From Streptomyces sp. NBC_00513 (lineage in GTDB: Bacteria > Actinomycetota > Actinomycetes > Streptomycetales > Streptomycetaceae), in the NCBI RefSeq assembly GCF_041431415.1, contig NZ_CP107845.1, positions 8,246,001 to 8,310,000 of the forward strand: a stretch of 64,000 bases of DNA, given 5' to 3'. Positions within the stretch are counted from its first letter, which is position 1; each line of letters starts with the position of its first letter. This document shows, in pieces, positions 24,705 to 33,129 of the stretch. The notes beneath the pieces are model-generated. The model had not been told where the DNA came from. It ran no database searches and worked only from the letters and a program-made list of their open reading frames with translations. Made by a program: the position numbers and the translations under genes.

Positions 24705-26672
24705 TCATGCCGGAGGGACCAGCATCTGTTCGGTGCCGAGGCTGTTGGTGCGGGTGTCGCGGTACATGGTGGTTTCGCCGTCACTCCAGCGGATGACGAG
24801 GTCGTTGGTGAGGCTGTCGCCGGTGTAGTTGCCGGTGGTCATGACGACGCTGTGGGTCCAGGTCTTGTTGGGGCCGTGGACCGGTTGCTCGGAGCCGAGG
24901 CCGGCGGTGGTGGTGCCTACGTAGTTGTTGAGTGCGCCGCTTGTCCAGCGGACCATGAGGTCCCATTTCTGGTTGCCGGAGTACTGTCCGGCGGTCAGCA
25001 GGGTGGCGTCCTTCCACGCGCTGTTGGGGTCCTTGAGTTTGTATTCCTGGCCGAGGGTGCCGGCGCCGACGTTGGTGAAGAGACTGAGTTCGCCGTCGGA
25101 CCAGCGGACCATGAGGTCGGTGACGTAGGTGGTGGCGTTGAAGCGGCCTGCGGCGATCTGGGTGGCGTGGCTCCAGACGGATCCGGAGGGGGCCATTTCA
25201 GTGATGCTGCCGAGGCCGTTGGATCCGATGTCGGCGTGGAGGGTCATGCGGCCGTCGTTCCAGCGGACCATGAGGTCGAACTGGTTCGAGCCGGTGAAAT
25301 CGCCTGCCGTGATGGTCGCGGCTTCTTTCCATGCCGCGTTGGGTGCCTGGAGCTGGCGTTCGGGGCGGAAGCCGCCGATGCCGTCGCCGGGGTAGAGGGT
25401 GGCTTCACCGTCGGTCCAGATGACGAGCATGTCGCTGTGTCCGGTGTTGCTGAAGTCTCCGGAGGCGATCTGCTTGGCGTGCTTCCAGGTTTCTCCGCTG
25501 CCCGGGAGTGCTGGGCCGTCGTTCGGGGGCTGGTAGGGGTTGGGGCGTTTCACGTTGTCCGGGCCGATGCCGTTGGCGGCGTCGTTGTAGAGGTCCTGGG
25601 CGTCCTTGCCGAAGAGGGGCGCGTACGAGACCCAGTCGACGTTGGCGTCGTTGCCTCCGCCGTTGTATCCGCCGAGGTTGCCGATGACCTGTCCGCTGCG
25701 GGTCTTGGCGTCGTAGCCCTTGATCCAGGGGCTGCCGGAGACGCCTCCGTAGTAGCCGCCGCACTCCATCTGCATCTGCCGGAACCGGTGGAGCCGTTTG
25801 GTGCGAACGGTGCAGGTGATGGCCCTGTGGGTCGGGTTGTCCTTGAAGCTGCTGGGGTAGCCGACCACGGTCACTGTGTGGTCGTATCCCGATGCCTGGG
25901 TGAAGGTCAGTCCGCCGGTGACGTTCTCCACCAGGCCCTTTGCGCTCGGGCCGGCTGTGGCGAAGGCGATGTCGAGGTCGGACGTGGGGCCCTTGGTGTA
26001 GTTCTCGTACCGCGGGTCCAGGTAGACGTCGGTGATGGGAAAGATGCCCGAGGGCTGCGAGCCCGCGTCCAGGCCGTGGCGGTACTGCGGTACGAAGATG
26101 CGCTGCGTAGCGTTCTTGAGGCCGGTCCCGCAGTGACCTGCGGTGAGCACGAGGTTCTTTCCCTTGCTGCGTACGACGCTGCCGGTGCAGGAGGTGGCGG
26201 TGCCGTGGATGGGCTTGCCCTTGTAGAAGAACGTCCCGACCATGGGGAGTCCTTCGAAGTGGCTGGCGGTGGGGGTGTCTGCCGGTGGTGCGGCTGCGAG
26301 GCCTCGCGCCGCTTCGGAGGCTCTGCCGCGGTCGGCGTCGATCGGCTTTGCCCGGGCCATGCGCTCCGCGGTCCAGAACGCAAGCTCACCGGACAGGTCA
26401 GGACGGGAGGTCGCTGCCTGGTTGGTGGCGGAGCTGGGTGGGGGAGTGGCCGGCGGTGATTCCCGGGGACGGGGAGGAGTTGGGGTGGGGACGGGTGTTG
26501 ACCGTTCGGGCCGACCGTGCGTCTTGGAGGGGAAGGGCGTGGGTGGGGCGGTCGGTGACGGTAAGGACTCAGCGGGTGTGGGACTGGGTCCGGCTGCGGC
26601 GGCCGGAGTCACGAACAGGGCAGCTGCGAGAGTGAGCGTGGTCGCAGTGATCCATCGGGTTCTTCTTCTCAA
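24705..26672 (-). CDS. Secreted trypsin-like serine protease with C-terminal FG-GAP-like repeats
   Basis: 655 residues. A signal peptide (about residues 1-27), a Pro/Thr-rich linker to about residue 90, then a chymotrypsin-fold protease with the complete triad: H180 in TAGHC, D234 in SDLDIAF and S314 in GGVSGSPW. From about residue 395 five ~50-residue repeats of the form W-x-A-x-I-x-GDF...DLMVRW-x-DG follow, a beta-propeller-like or adhesion module. It is secreted and probably active. It is divergent from the gene at 26792. A related protein at 59320 lacks two triad residues. Confidence 0.9.
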   Translation of the reverse strand: MRRRTRWITATTLTLAAALFVTPAAAAGPSPTPAESLPSPTAPPTPFPSKTHGRPERSTPVPTPTPPRPRESPPATPPPSSATNQAATSRPDLSGELAFWTAERMARAKPIDADRGRASEAARGLAAAPPADTPTASHFEGLPMVGTFFYKGKPIHGTATSCTGSVVRSKGKNLVLTAGHCGTGLKNATQRIFVPQYRHGLDAGSQPSGIFPITDVYLDPRYENYTKGPTSDLDIAFATAGPSAKGLVENVTGGLTFTQASGYDHTVTVVGYPSSFKDNPTHRAITCTVRTKRLHRFRQMQMECGGYYGGVSGSPWIKGYDAKTRSGQVIGNLGGYNGGGNDANVDWVSYAPLFGKDAQDLYNDAANGIGPDNVKRPNPYQPPNDGPALPGSGETWKHAKQIASGDFSNTGHSDMLVIWTDGEATLYPGDGIGGFRPERQLQAPNAAWKEAATITAGDFTGSNQFDLMVRWNDGRMTLHADIGSNGLGSITEMAPSGSVWSHATQIAAGRFNATTYVTDLMVRWSDGELSLFTNVGAGTLGQEYKLKDPNSAWKDATLLTAGQYSGNQKWDLMVRWTSGALNNYVGTTTAGLGSEQPVHGPNKTWTHSVVMTTGNYTGDSLTNDLVIRWSDGETTMYRDTRTNSLGTEQMLVPPA

Positions 26673-26791
26673 GGAAGGGCGCTTTCTGGGCGTACTGGTG
26701 ACGCAGCGGGTTGCATTGGTGCGTCAGTTCGATAAGCAGGCAGGCTATTCAGGGACCTGAAAGATCGTCAACAGAGAATGAAAGGCATCAA

Positions 26792-27679
26792 ATGGGGTTA
26801 ATCCGAGTCAGCCGCAGCGCCGCAAGCATGGTGATCATCCTGTCGTCGGCAGGGACGGGCGCGGCGTCGGCCTTGCCGGCCACGGACGCGCCGAAGCCAC
26901 TGCCGAGCGGGGCGTCGCTCTCCGTCCAGCCCGGTGACCGGGTGGCCGTGTCCACGCCGGCCCGGGTCTCCGCTGATGCCCGCAACGGCGTCCGGGTCAC
27001 GTCCGGCGCGTTCGCCAAGGACGGCATGCTGAGGATGCAGAACACTGTCGTCACGGCCGTCGTGACCATCTCCTGTGCAGCGACTGCCGGTCCCCATGAG
27101 GTGTTCCTGAAGCCTCCGGCCGACGAGCAGGAGGAATCAGGTGGCAGCCGGCTGTGGGGAAGCGTGCAGGTGGCTGCGGCCGACGGGCAGGCGCGCGAGG
27201 AGTGTACCCGCCGTACGGCGCAGGCGCCGGAGGAGTCGCAGGAGGAGGACTGGGGCCGTGACGCGCCGTGGCCGCAGACGCCGTGGCATGTGCGAACCGT
27301 GCAGGCCGGAGCCCGGATCGCCGCTCAAGACAACACGCACACTGCGTATGACGGCCAGGTGAAGCTGACGTCTTCCGGCTTCACGGCCCCTGTGGTGATG
27401 CGTGGCGACAAGATGGCCACGGCCACAGCCGCGATCCGGTGCGATGCACAGCCAGGCCTCTACACCGTGGAGTGGAAAGAGGCTGGTAAGTCGCAGAAGG
27501 TCTGGGCCCGCTACCGGGTCACACAGGCCGCACCCGACTGCATGGACGCTGAAGCGCAACCCCAGGCAGGAGGCTCGGCGTCGCGAGCCCCGTGGCTGGC
27601 CGGGGGCGCAGGCACTCTGCTGGCCCTCACCCTTGGAACGTCACTGTGGCTACGACGCCGACGGGCGAAGTCCAGCTGA
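26792..27679 (+). CDS. Secreted protein with C-terminal membrane anchor
   Basis: 295 residues from ATG 26792. N-terminal signal peptide (about residues 1-30), an extracellular region with ISCAATAGPHEVFL and AIRCDAQPGLYTVEW repeats of Ig-like character and several Cys, then one membrane helix (APWLAGGAGTLLALTLG) and the basic tail WLRRRRAKSS. No LPxTG sortase motif. Common Streptomyces surface-protein architecture; ligand unknown. It is divergent from the protease gene, so the two may share control. Confidence 0.75.
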   Translation: MGLIRVSRSAASMVIILSSAGTGAASALPATDAPKPLPSGASLSVQPGDRVAVSTPARVSADARNGVRVTSGAFAKDGMLRMQNTVVTAVVTISCAATAGPHEVFLKPPADEQEESGGSRLWGSVQVAAADGQAREECTRRTAQAPEESQEEDWGRDAPWPQTPWHVRTVQAGARIAAQDNTHTAYDGQVKLTSSGFTAPVVMRGDKMATATAAIRCDAQPGLYTVEWKEAGKSQKVWARYRVTQAAPDCMDAEAQPQAGGSASRAPWLAGGAGTLLALTLGTSLWLRRRRAKSS

Positions 27680-27694
27680 ACTGCGGCACCCCAA

Positions 27695-28083
27695 CCGGGT
27701 TGACTAGGACTACCCGCTCCCTGCGGCCTGGGCGGATGCATGATGCGACCGCCGCACGCAACGAAGGCATCGGGATCTGTTTCCAGCACTGTCCCGACGT
27801 CGAGGTCCTCCTCGACGACGGCTGTCTCGGGCTCCGACGTGATCACCCCCGGGCAGGCGGTCATCCCGCCCGGAAGGGCAACAAGATCAGCCCGCCCGAA
27901 GTCCTTGAGGCCCGTCGAAGAGCCCGTCACCGGAACTCTTCGAAGCGCATCACTGTCGAACACGCCCTCGTCGACCACAAACGCTGGAAGCAACTGACCC
28001 GCTGGCCCCACCGACGCGAGACCCTGCCCGCCACCTGTCAGGCCATCGCACGTCTCGTCTCCGGCCGCGCTGTGGAGACCTGA
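27695..28083 (+). pseudogene. C-terminal fragment of an IS5-type transposase
   Basis: The frame reads LTRTTRSLRPGRMHDATAARNEG, VEVLLDDGCLGLRRDHP, KGNKISPPEVLEARRRARH and SSKRITVEHALVDHKRWKQL to TGA 28083, matching the C-terminal part of a DDE_Tnp_4 transposase. The first half is absent, and its left border touches the stop of the preceding gene. It is a different subgroup from the element at 21472. Confidence 0.75.
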
Positions 28084-29124
28084 GAATCGGCCACGACCAG
28101 GAGAAACACGCCTCACCCGCTATCACGCACCAGCCCGTTAGTGGTTGTTGTCTTTCCGGTCGTGACCGCAGTGTCTCCGCTGGTCGGACGTGGGCGTGGT
28201 CATTCGGTGGGAGGGGTGGTCTGTCGGGTTGTCGCTCTCCGGGTCGCGGATGCCGTCGGTTTCTGGGTTGGTGGAACAGCGGGAGCTCACCGCTCGCCGT
28301 CGTGTGGAGGAGTTGCGGGAGGAAGCCGATCGCGTCCAGGCCGAGCTGGTGGTGGTCGAGCAGGGCTGGAAGGAGCGGGTCATTGCCCGCTCGACGGGTC
28401 GACGAGGTCTTGGCCCCGAGCGGTGATGGAGCTGCCGGGTCCGGGATGCCATCGAGGTCGTGCGGGATACCGATCCGCAGCCTGAATCGGCTATGGAAAC
28501 AGCGAAACCGAAATCAGTGGTGCCGATGTGGCGCGCGGGGCGGCGCATGGTGCTCACCGCCGAAGTCTCGCAGTAGAACTGTGACGGGCCGTCTGCCGAG
28601 GGGTCTGCAGGAACCGCCCGAACTCAGCCGCACGGAGAGGGATTCACGTCACCAGACCGCTGTTTCTCGCCATTTCCTCCGGGTATCCCGACATGAGTAT
28701 GGGCCACCGAGCGTAAGAAGTCGTTTCCATTTCAATCGAACTGGGGTGGAATTATCGATTCATGCTGTCACTTTGTGTGAACTGCTGGGTTGTTTTGCGC
28801 CAGACTGGCCGATGGCGACGGCAGTGTGGGCTGTCTGGAGCCATTAGGTTCGGCAGGCACATCTTTGAGTGCCTGTCAGCTCGCGTGAAGCAAAGGGTTC
28901 CGCGGCATGTCGCCCATGACTTGTTCACTGTGCTCGCCGGTTGATCACATGCAGAGCTGCGGGATACGTTCCACCTTGAGCACGCCCCGGCCAGACCAAC
29001 CAGGTCGGTATATGGGGGCAATTAATGGGGAAGAAGTCCGCAGGGAGACCTTTCGGTTTCCACGCCAGTTTCGGTCACCCGGACGGGCTTCCTCCCCTTG
29101 CGATTGAACGCAAGGAGATTCTAC
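28084..29124 (+). other. Leader region of the peptide/ABC locus with a coiled-coil fragment
   Basis: The stretch 28262-28426 encodes a short helical segment (VEQRELTARRRVEELREEADRVQAELV) that looks like a transposon-associated helper fragment. From about 28650 to 29110 the GC content falls well below the surroundings, with AT-rich words such as GAATTATCGATTC, and no gene is supported. This likely holds the promoter and leader of the gene at 29125. Confidence 0.5.
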
Positions 29125-29598
29125 ATGAACCGCAATACTGTCCGTATAGCGACGGTTTCGGCCTTAGCCGCCCTCACCCTCGGCGCCGGCGCCAGCCTGG
29201 CACAGGCATCGGAGGCCCCCCAGGCGCGTCCGGCGGCCACCGTCCAGGCGACCCTGTCGGCGTCCGACGCCCGCGCCCTCCTCGCCAACCCGGCCGTCTC
29301 GGCCGAGCTGAAGGCCGAGGACGCGCAGACGTTGCGCGCGGTCGCCAACGGCACCGCCACCGAGGTCCAGGCCCGCGCCGCCATCGGTGGAGCCGTCAAG
29401 GCTCTGTTCAACCTGCTGAAGAAGTACGGCGGGAAGATCCTGAGCGGCGCGTACAACGCCGCCAAGGCCGGATGGGGCAAGTTCCGTTCGTACATGGACG
29501 GCCTGCCCTGGTACCACCCGGTGCGTATCGCCTGGGTCGCGGCCGGCGCCGAGATTCAGTACCAGCTGTACACCTACATCCGCAGCCTGGTCGTGTAG
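29125..29598 (+). CDS. Secreted antimicrobial-peptide-like precursor
   Basis: 157 residues from ATG 29125, with AAGGAG nine bases upstream. A signal peptide (about residues 1-28, ending LAQA) is followed by an acidic, Ala-rich pro-region (residues 29-85, SASDARALLANPAVSAELK). The ~70-residue C-terminus is cationic, Gly-rich, amphipathic and has no Cys (GGAVKALFNLLKKYGGKIL, then WGKFRSYMDGLPWYHP). Such an arrangement recalls unmodified bacteriocins released from a propeptide. It heads a cluster with a small membrane protein and an ABC transporter. Antimicrobial activity is inferred; I recognise no close family. Confidence 0.65.
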   Translation: MNRNTVRIATVSALAALTLGAGASLAQASEAPQARPAATVQATLSASDARALLANPAVSAELKAEDAQTLRAVANGTATEVQARAAIGGAVKALFNLLKKYGGKILSGAYNAAKAGWGKFRSYMDGLPWYHPVRIAWVAAGAEIQYQLYTYIRSLVV

Positions 29599-29690
29599 GG
29601 GAAGAGGTGGTGCCCCGGTACCGGGGCACCACCCGCCGCCGCGATAGGCCGGCGGCGTGTCGTCCAGCCCGGCTCGTTAGGAAGAATCTG

Positions 29691-29960
29691 ATGGCCAGTA
29701 CCGAAGTGTCTCCTGATCTGCGACATCTGTGGGCTTCTCCCGCTTACTTCATTACGGGGGCCTTCATCGCGTTCAACATCTTCGGCAACCGGGGTGTGGG
29801 CTGGGCCCTGATGGCTGCGGGTCTCCTCGGACCGCTCGGCGCCCTCGTCTGGGGTGCCTTCCGACGCGAACGGCCCGACTCGTTCGGGATCATCCCGGTC
29901 GGGGCACTGGTGCTGTTCACGGTGCTCTTCGGCATCGCCGAAGGTTTCCCCTGGTCCTGA
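29691..29960 (+). CDS. Small membrane protein, candidate immunity protein
   Basis: 89 residues from ATG 29691 with AGGAAG upstream. Three hydrophobic segments: AYFITGAFIAFNIFG, GWALMAAGLLGPLGALVWGAF and GIIPVGALVLFTVLFGI. A basic RRER loop separates the second and third. It lies 92 bases after the precursor gene and 36 before the ABC ATPase. Small multi-span proteins in this position often protect the producer from its own peptide; that role is inferred. Confidence 0.65.
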   Translation: MASTEVSPDLRHLWASPAYFITGAFIAFNIFGNRGVGWALMAAGLLGPLGALVWGAFRRERPDSFGIIPVGALVLFTVLFGIAEGFPWS

Positions 29961-29996
29961 CCCGTGGTCAGGATCCCTGCACGTTAGGAACACACT

Positions 29997-30910
29997 GTGC
30001 CGCAAAGCGGTGTACTGGCCGAAGCTCAGGGCCTGCGGCGCTCGTTCGGCAGCAGAACGGTTCTCGATGACGTGTCTCTGACGCTGCACGCGGGCGAGGT
30101 GACCGGGTTCGTGGGCGCCAATGGCGCCGGCAAGACCACCACGATCCGGCTGATGCTGGGCCTCGCCCATGGCGAGGGCAGGGCACTCTTCCTTGGTCGT
30201 CCGCTGCACGCCTGGGGATCCCCCGGAAAGGTCGTGGGCGCGGTCCTCGGCGGAATTGCGGGCCACCCGAAGCATCGGGTCCGGTCGCATTTGCGGATGG
30301 TGGCCGCCGGGTGCGGCGCGTCCGACCAACGTGTCGACGAAATGCTGGAACGGGTGGGGCTCACCCAGGCCGCCCGGCTGAAACTCTCCCAGCTTTCTCT
30401 GGGAATGGCACAGCGCGTGGGAATCGCGCAGGCATTGCTCGGCGATCCGCCGGTGCTCATCCTCGACGAGCCCGCGAACGGCCTTGACCCGCACGCGATC
30501 CGCTGGCTGCGCGAGTTCCTTCGGGCCCAGGCAGCGGAGGGCAGGGCCATCATGGTGTCCAGCCATCTGCTGGGCGAGATGGAGCAGCTCGCGGACCGTG
30601 TGGCGGTGCTGTCGCATGGCCGCGTCGTGGCCGCCTCGCCGATCGCGGACCTGCTGTCCCGGGCCGGCGACCAGGCCGTGGTGACCGTACAGCACCGGAC
30701 CTGCCACAGCTCGCACGCCTGGTGAAGGAGAGAGGCGGTCGGTTGGAACCGACCGGCGGGCCGAGCGCGCACATCACCGGCCTGGACCGGATCCAAGTCG
30801 CCATCCTGGCGGCGGAGGGCGGCGTGCCCCTGCACTGGCTGTCCCAGGAGATGCCCTCGCTGGAGGACTTCTACCTGTCCATCGCGGAAGAGGAGTTCAA
30901 GATCTCGTGA
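29997..30910 (+). pseudogene. ABC transporter ATPase, frameshifted near its C-terminus
   Basis: From GTG 29997 the protein has Walker A (GANGAGKTT, residues 40-48), the signature LSLGMAQR, Walker B (LILDEP, D157-E158) and SSHLLGEME. Near 30691, CAGGCACC appears shortened to CAGCACC and the frame ends early at 30725. The shifted frame continues convincingly as APDLPQLARLVKERGG to SLEDFYLSIAEEEFKIS and TGA 30910, which overlaps the next start by four bases. The nucleotide-binding domain itself is intact. The shift is either a recent mutation or a sequencing error. Confidence 0.85.
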
Positions 30911-31815
30911 CCGCGCCCCCGACACATATTCCGCCGACCGCCGACGTGCCCATGCCCCCGCCTTCTGGCACCCCGCGGATGACCCCGACCGACGAGGCGT
31001 TTCGCAACGCATGCCGGTATGAGTGGCGACACCTCACGGGCCTGCGCTCCACGTGGGTACTCCTCGGCGTAGTGGCAACCCTGAGCCTCCTGACCGGGCC
31101 CGGGCTCCTGTTCGACCTGGACAAGACGAGAACGATCAGCGCCGCGTCGATGGGCGACGTGCTGGCATGGGCGCCGATGGCGACTCAGCTCCCCCTGCTG
31201 TGCTTCTTCGTCCTGGTCCTCGGTACGGGCCCGGTCTCCACCGACCTGGTGCGCGGCGCGGCGCGCACGACGTGGCTGGCGGTCAACGGACGCCGGATAG
31301 CGTACGCGGCCAAGGGCACGGTCGGATTCCTGGTGGGCGCCGCAGTGGCGGCGGCCAGCGCGCTGGTGGGCGCGGTCTCGGCGGCTCTCGTCCTGGCCGT
31401 CTCTGGAGCACCGCAGCCGGCGTGGGGCGCGGTGCTGGTGCCTGTGCTGCGGTTTGTACTGTGGATGGGCTGCTGGGCACTGCTGTGCATGGCCCTGGTG
31501 GCACTGATGCGGAACAGGATCGTGCCGGTGCTGGTGCTCTGTATGTGGCCGTTGCTGGGCGAGCGGCTGGCGGGCCTGCTGCTGGGGTACGTCCCCGGAC
31601 TGGATGGTGTGGCCGACTGGCTGCCCTTCGCGGCCGGCCGGGCGATGCTCACCGACGTTTCGGCGCTCGCAGGAGAGGACCGATCGTTCGCAGCAGGCAT
31701 GGTGGGGTCGGACCTCTCGACCCCAGTGGCCCTGGTGGTCTTCCTGCTCTATACGGCGGCATTGACAGCGGCGGGCTACTGGGCGTACAGCCGCCGAGAG
31801 GCCACAACCGGCTGA
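30907..31815 (+). CDS. ABC transporter permease
   Basis: 302 residues from GTG 30907, overlapping the ATPase stop (GTGA), a sign of translational coupling. About six membrane helices, for example STWVLLGVVATLSLL, LPLLCFFVLVLGTG, FLVGAAVAAASALVGAVSA, VLRFVLWMGCWALLCMAL and ALVVFLLYTAALTAAGYW. It is of the ABC-2 type used for peptide export or self-protection. With the ATPase it would form the transporter of the 29.1-31.8 kb locus. Confidence 0.82.
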   Translation: MTAPPTHIPPTADVPMPPPSGTPRMTPTDEAFRNACRYEWRHLTGLRSTWVLLGVVATLSLLTGPGLLFDLDKTRTISAASMGDVLAWAPMATQLPLLCFFVLVLGTGPVSTDLVRGAARTTWLAVNGRRIAYAAKGTVGFLVGAAVAAASALVGAVSAALVLAVSGAPQPAWGAVLVPVLRFVLWMGCWALLCMALVALMRNRIVPVLVLCMWPLLGERLAGLLLGYVPGLDGVADWLPFAAGRAMLTDVSALAGEDRSFAAGMVGSDLSTPVALVVFLLYTAALTAAGYWAYSRREATTG

Positions 31816-31839
31816 CGCCCACGCAATAGCGGGATGTGA

Positions 31840-31929
31840 ATGAAGGACACCATGGTCTCCGTGTACGGAACTTCGCTGTCGACCACGGGAAGGCACTCGT
31901 ATCGAAGTGCACCGGCCGACGGGCCTTGA
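31840..31929 (+). pseudogene. 5' end of a further gene in the locus, cut by IS3
   Basis: A 29-codon frame (MKDTMVSVYGTSLSTTG) begins 24 bases after the permease stop and ends within the first bases of the IS3 element. It looks like the start of another operon gene whose remainder was lost. Too short to classify. Confidence 0.35.
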
Positions 31930-31948
31930 CCCCGGATTTTGAACACGT

Positions 31949-32753
31949 CTATGCGGCTTGGGTCAGGGTAGTTGCAGCTGGCTGGAGGTCGTTCTCGTAG
32001 GCGATCGGGGACCGGTGGCCGAGGCGGGAGTGCCGGCGGCGGGTGTTGTATCGGGTCAGCCAGCGGAACGCGTCGAGCCTGGCCTCGCGCTCGCTCGACC
32101 AGGCTTTGCGGCCTTTGAGCGTCTCCCTCTTGAAGGCGGCGTTGAAGCTTTCTGCGGCTGCGTTGTCGGCGCTGGATCCGATCGCGCCCATGCTCTGCCG
32201 GACCCCGGCTGACCTGCAGATTTCAGCGAAGGCCCTGCTCGAATATTGGGATCCGTGGTCCGTGTGCATGATCGCTCCGGCCAGGTTTCCACGGGTCCGC
32301 TCGGCTGCCGCCAGGGCGTCGATGACGAGCTCGGTTCGCATGTGATCGGCGATCGCCCACCCGGCCAGCCGGCGCGAGCACAAGTCGATGACGGTCGCGA
32401 GGTAGAGCGGCTTCGCGCCGCTGACCGGCAGGTATGTGATGTCGCCTACGTACTTTCTGTTCACCTCGGCCGCGGTGAAGTCACGGCCGATCAGGTCCGG
32501 CGCCTTCGACGCGGCCTGGTCCGCGACGGTGGTGCGGTGCCGGCGACGCAACCGGACTCCCTCGAGCCCTATGGTCCGCATGATCCTGGCGACCCGCTTG
32601 TGGTTGACCACCGGACCCTCCTCGTCGCGGAGTTCCGCGGTGATTCTGGGGGCTCCGTAGGGAGAAGCTCGAACGGGCCAGGCCGAGGATGTCGCAGAGC
32701 CGCTTCACGCCGTGACGGCGCTGGTGATCGTCAACGAACTGGTAGCGGTTCAC
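31949..32753 (-). pseudogene. IS3 orfB transposase with internal deletion
   Basis: The start (MNRYQFVDDHQRRHGVKRLC, up to LARSSF) and the main rve domain (DITYLPVSGAKPLYLATV, HTDHGSQY, DNAAAESFNA) are both present but in different frames. The normal ~30 residues between SSF and YGAPRITAEL are missing, with YGAPRITAELRDEEG recognisable in the shifted frame. The catalytic DDE residues remain, but the protein cannot be made in one piece. Confidence 0.82.
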
Positions 32754-33055
32754 CAGCGCGTCTCCGTCGCGAAATATCGGGCCGCCTTGCGGAGAATGTC
32801 CCGTTCTTCCTCCAGCTCACGGATCCTCTTGCGGGCGGCGGCCAGCTCCGCCTGAACGGCGTCGCCGGCGGCCTGCGAGGTGGCCGGCGGTGCGGAGTGG
32901 GCGACAGGTCGGCGGCCGTCGGCGGCCCGGATCCAGTTCCTCAGCGTCTCGGTGTTCACCCCGAGATCAGCGGCGACCGACTTGATCGTCGCTCCCGGCC
33001 TCGACCGGTACAACGCGACCGCGTCCGCCTTGAACTCGGCGGGGTAATGCTTCAT
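32750..33055 (-). CDS. IS3 orfA DNA-binding protein
   Basis: 101 residues from ATG 33055; a GTG two codons upstream is also possible. Helix-turn-helix (TIKSVAADLGVNTETLRNWI) and a leucine-rich coiled coil (AARKRIRELEEERDILRKAA). Its end overlaps the start of orfB by four bases, the usual arrangement for a programmed -1 fusion. Confidence 0.85.
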   Translation of the reverse strand: MKHYPAEFKADAVALYRSRPGATIKSVAADLGVNTETLRNWIRAADGRRPVAHSAPPATSQAAGDAVQAELAAARKRIRELEEERDILRKAARYFATETRW

Positions 33056-33129
33056 CCCCACGGGGACTCCGTTCTCCCGGACCATCAAGATCCAAGTGTC
33101 TCCGGTGTCCAAAATCCAGGGTCAAGGCC

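Larger units (their letters stand above)
31927..33124 (-). mobile_element. IS3-family insertion sequence, internally deleted
   Basis: Terminal inverted repeats TGACCCCGGATTTTGAACAC (31927) and TGACCCTGGATTTTGGACAC (read inward from 33124) bound a two-gene element on the minus strand. No matching direct repeat flanks it: the left neighbour is the peptide locus and the right neighbour relaxase DNA, so a rearrangement has occurred. Confidence 0.85.

Noticed and set aside
24702..26459. A 585-codon plus-strand frame
   Set aside because: Antisense shadow of the serine protease gene, which has a signal peptide, full triad and repeats.
28762..29107. Short frames in the low-GC leader before the peptide precursor
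   Set aside because: No ribosome sites or conserved pattern; more likely promoter and untranslated leader.
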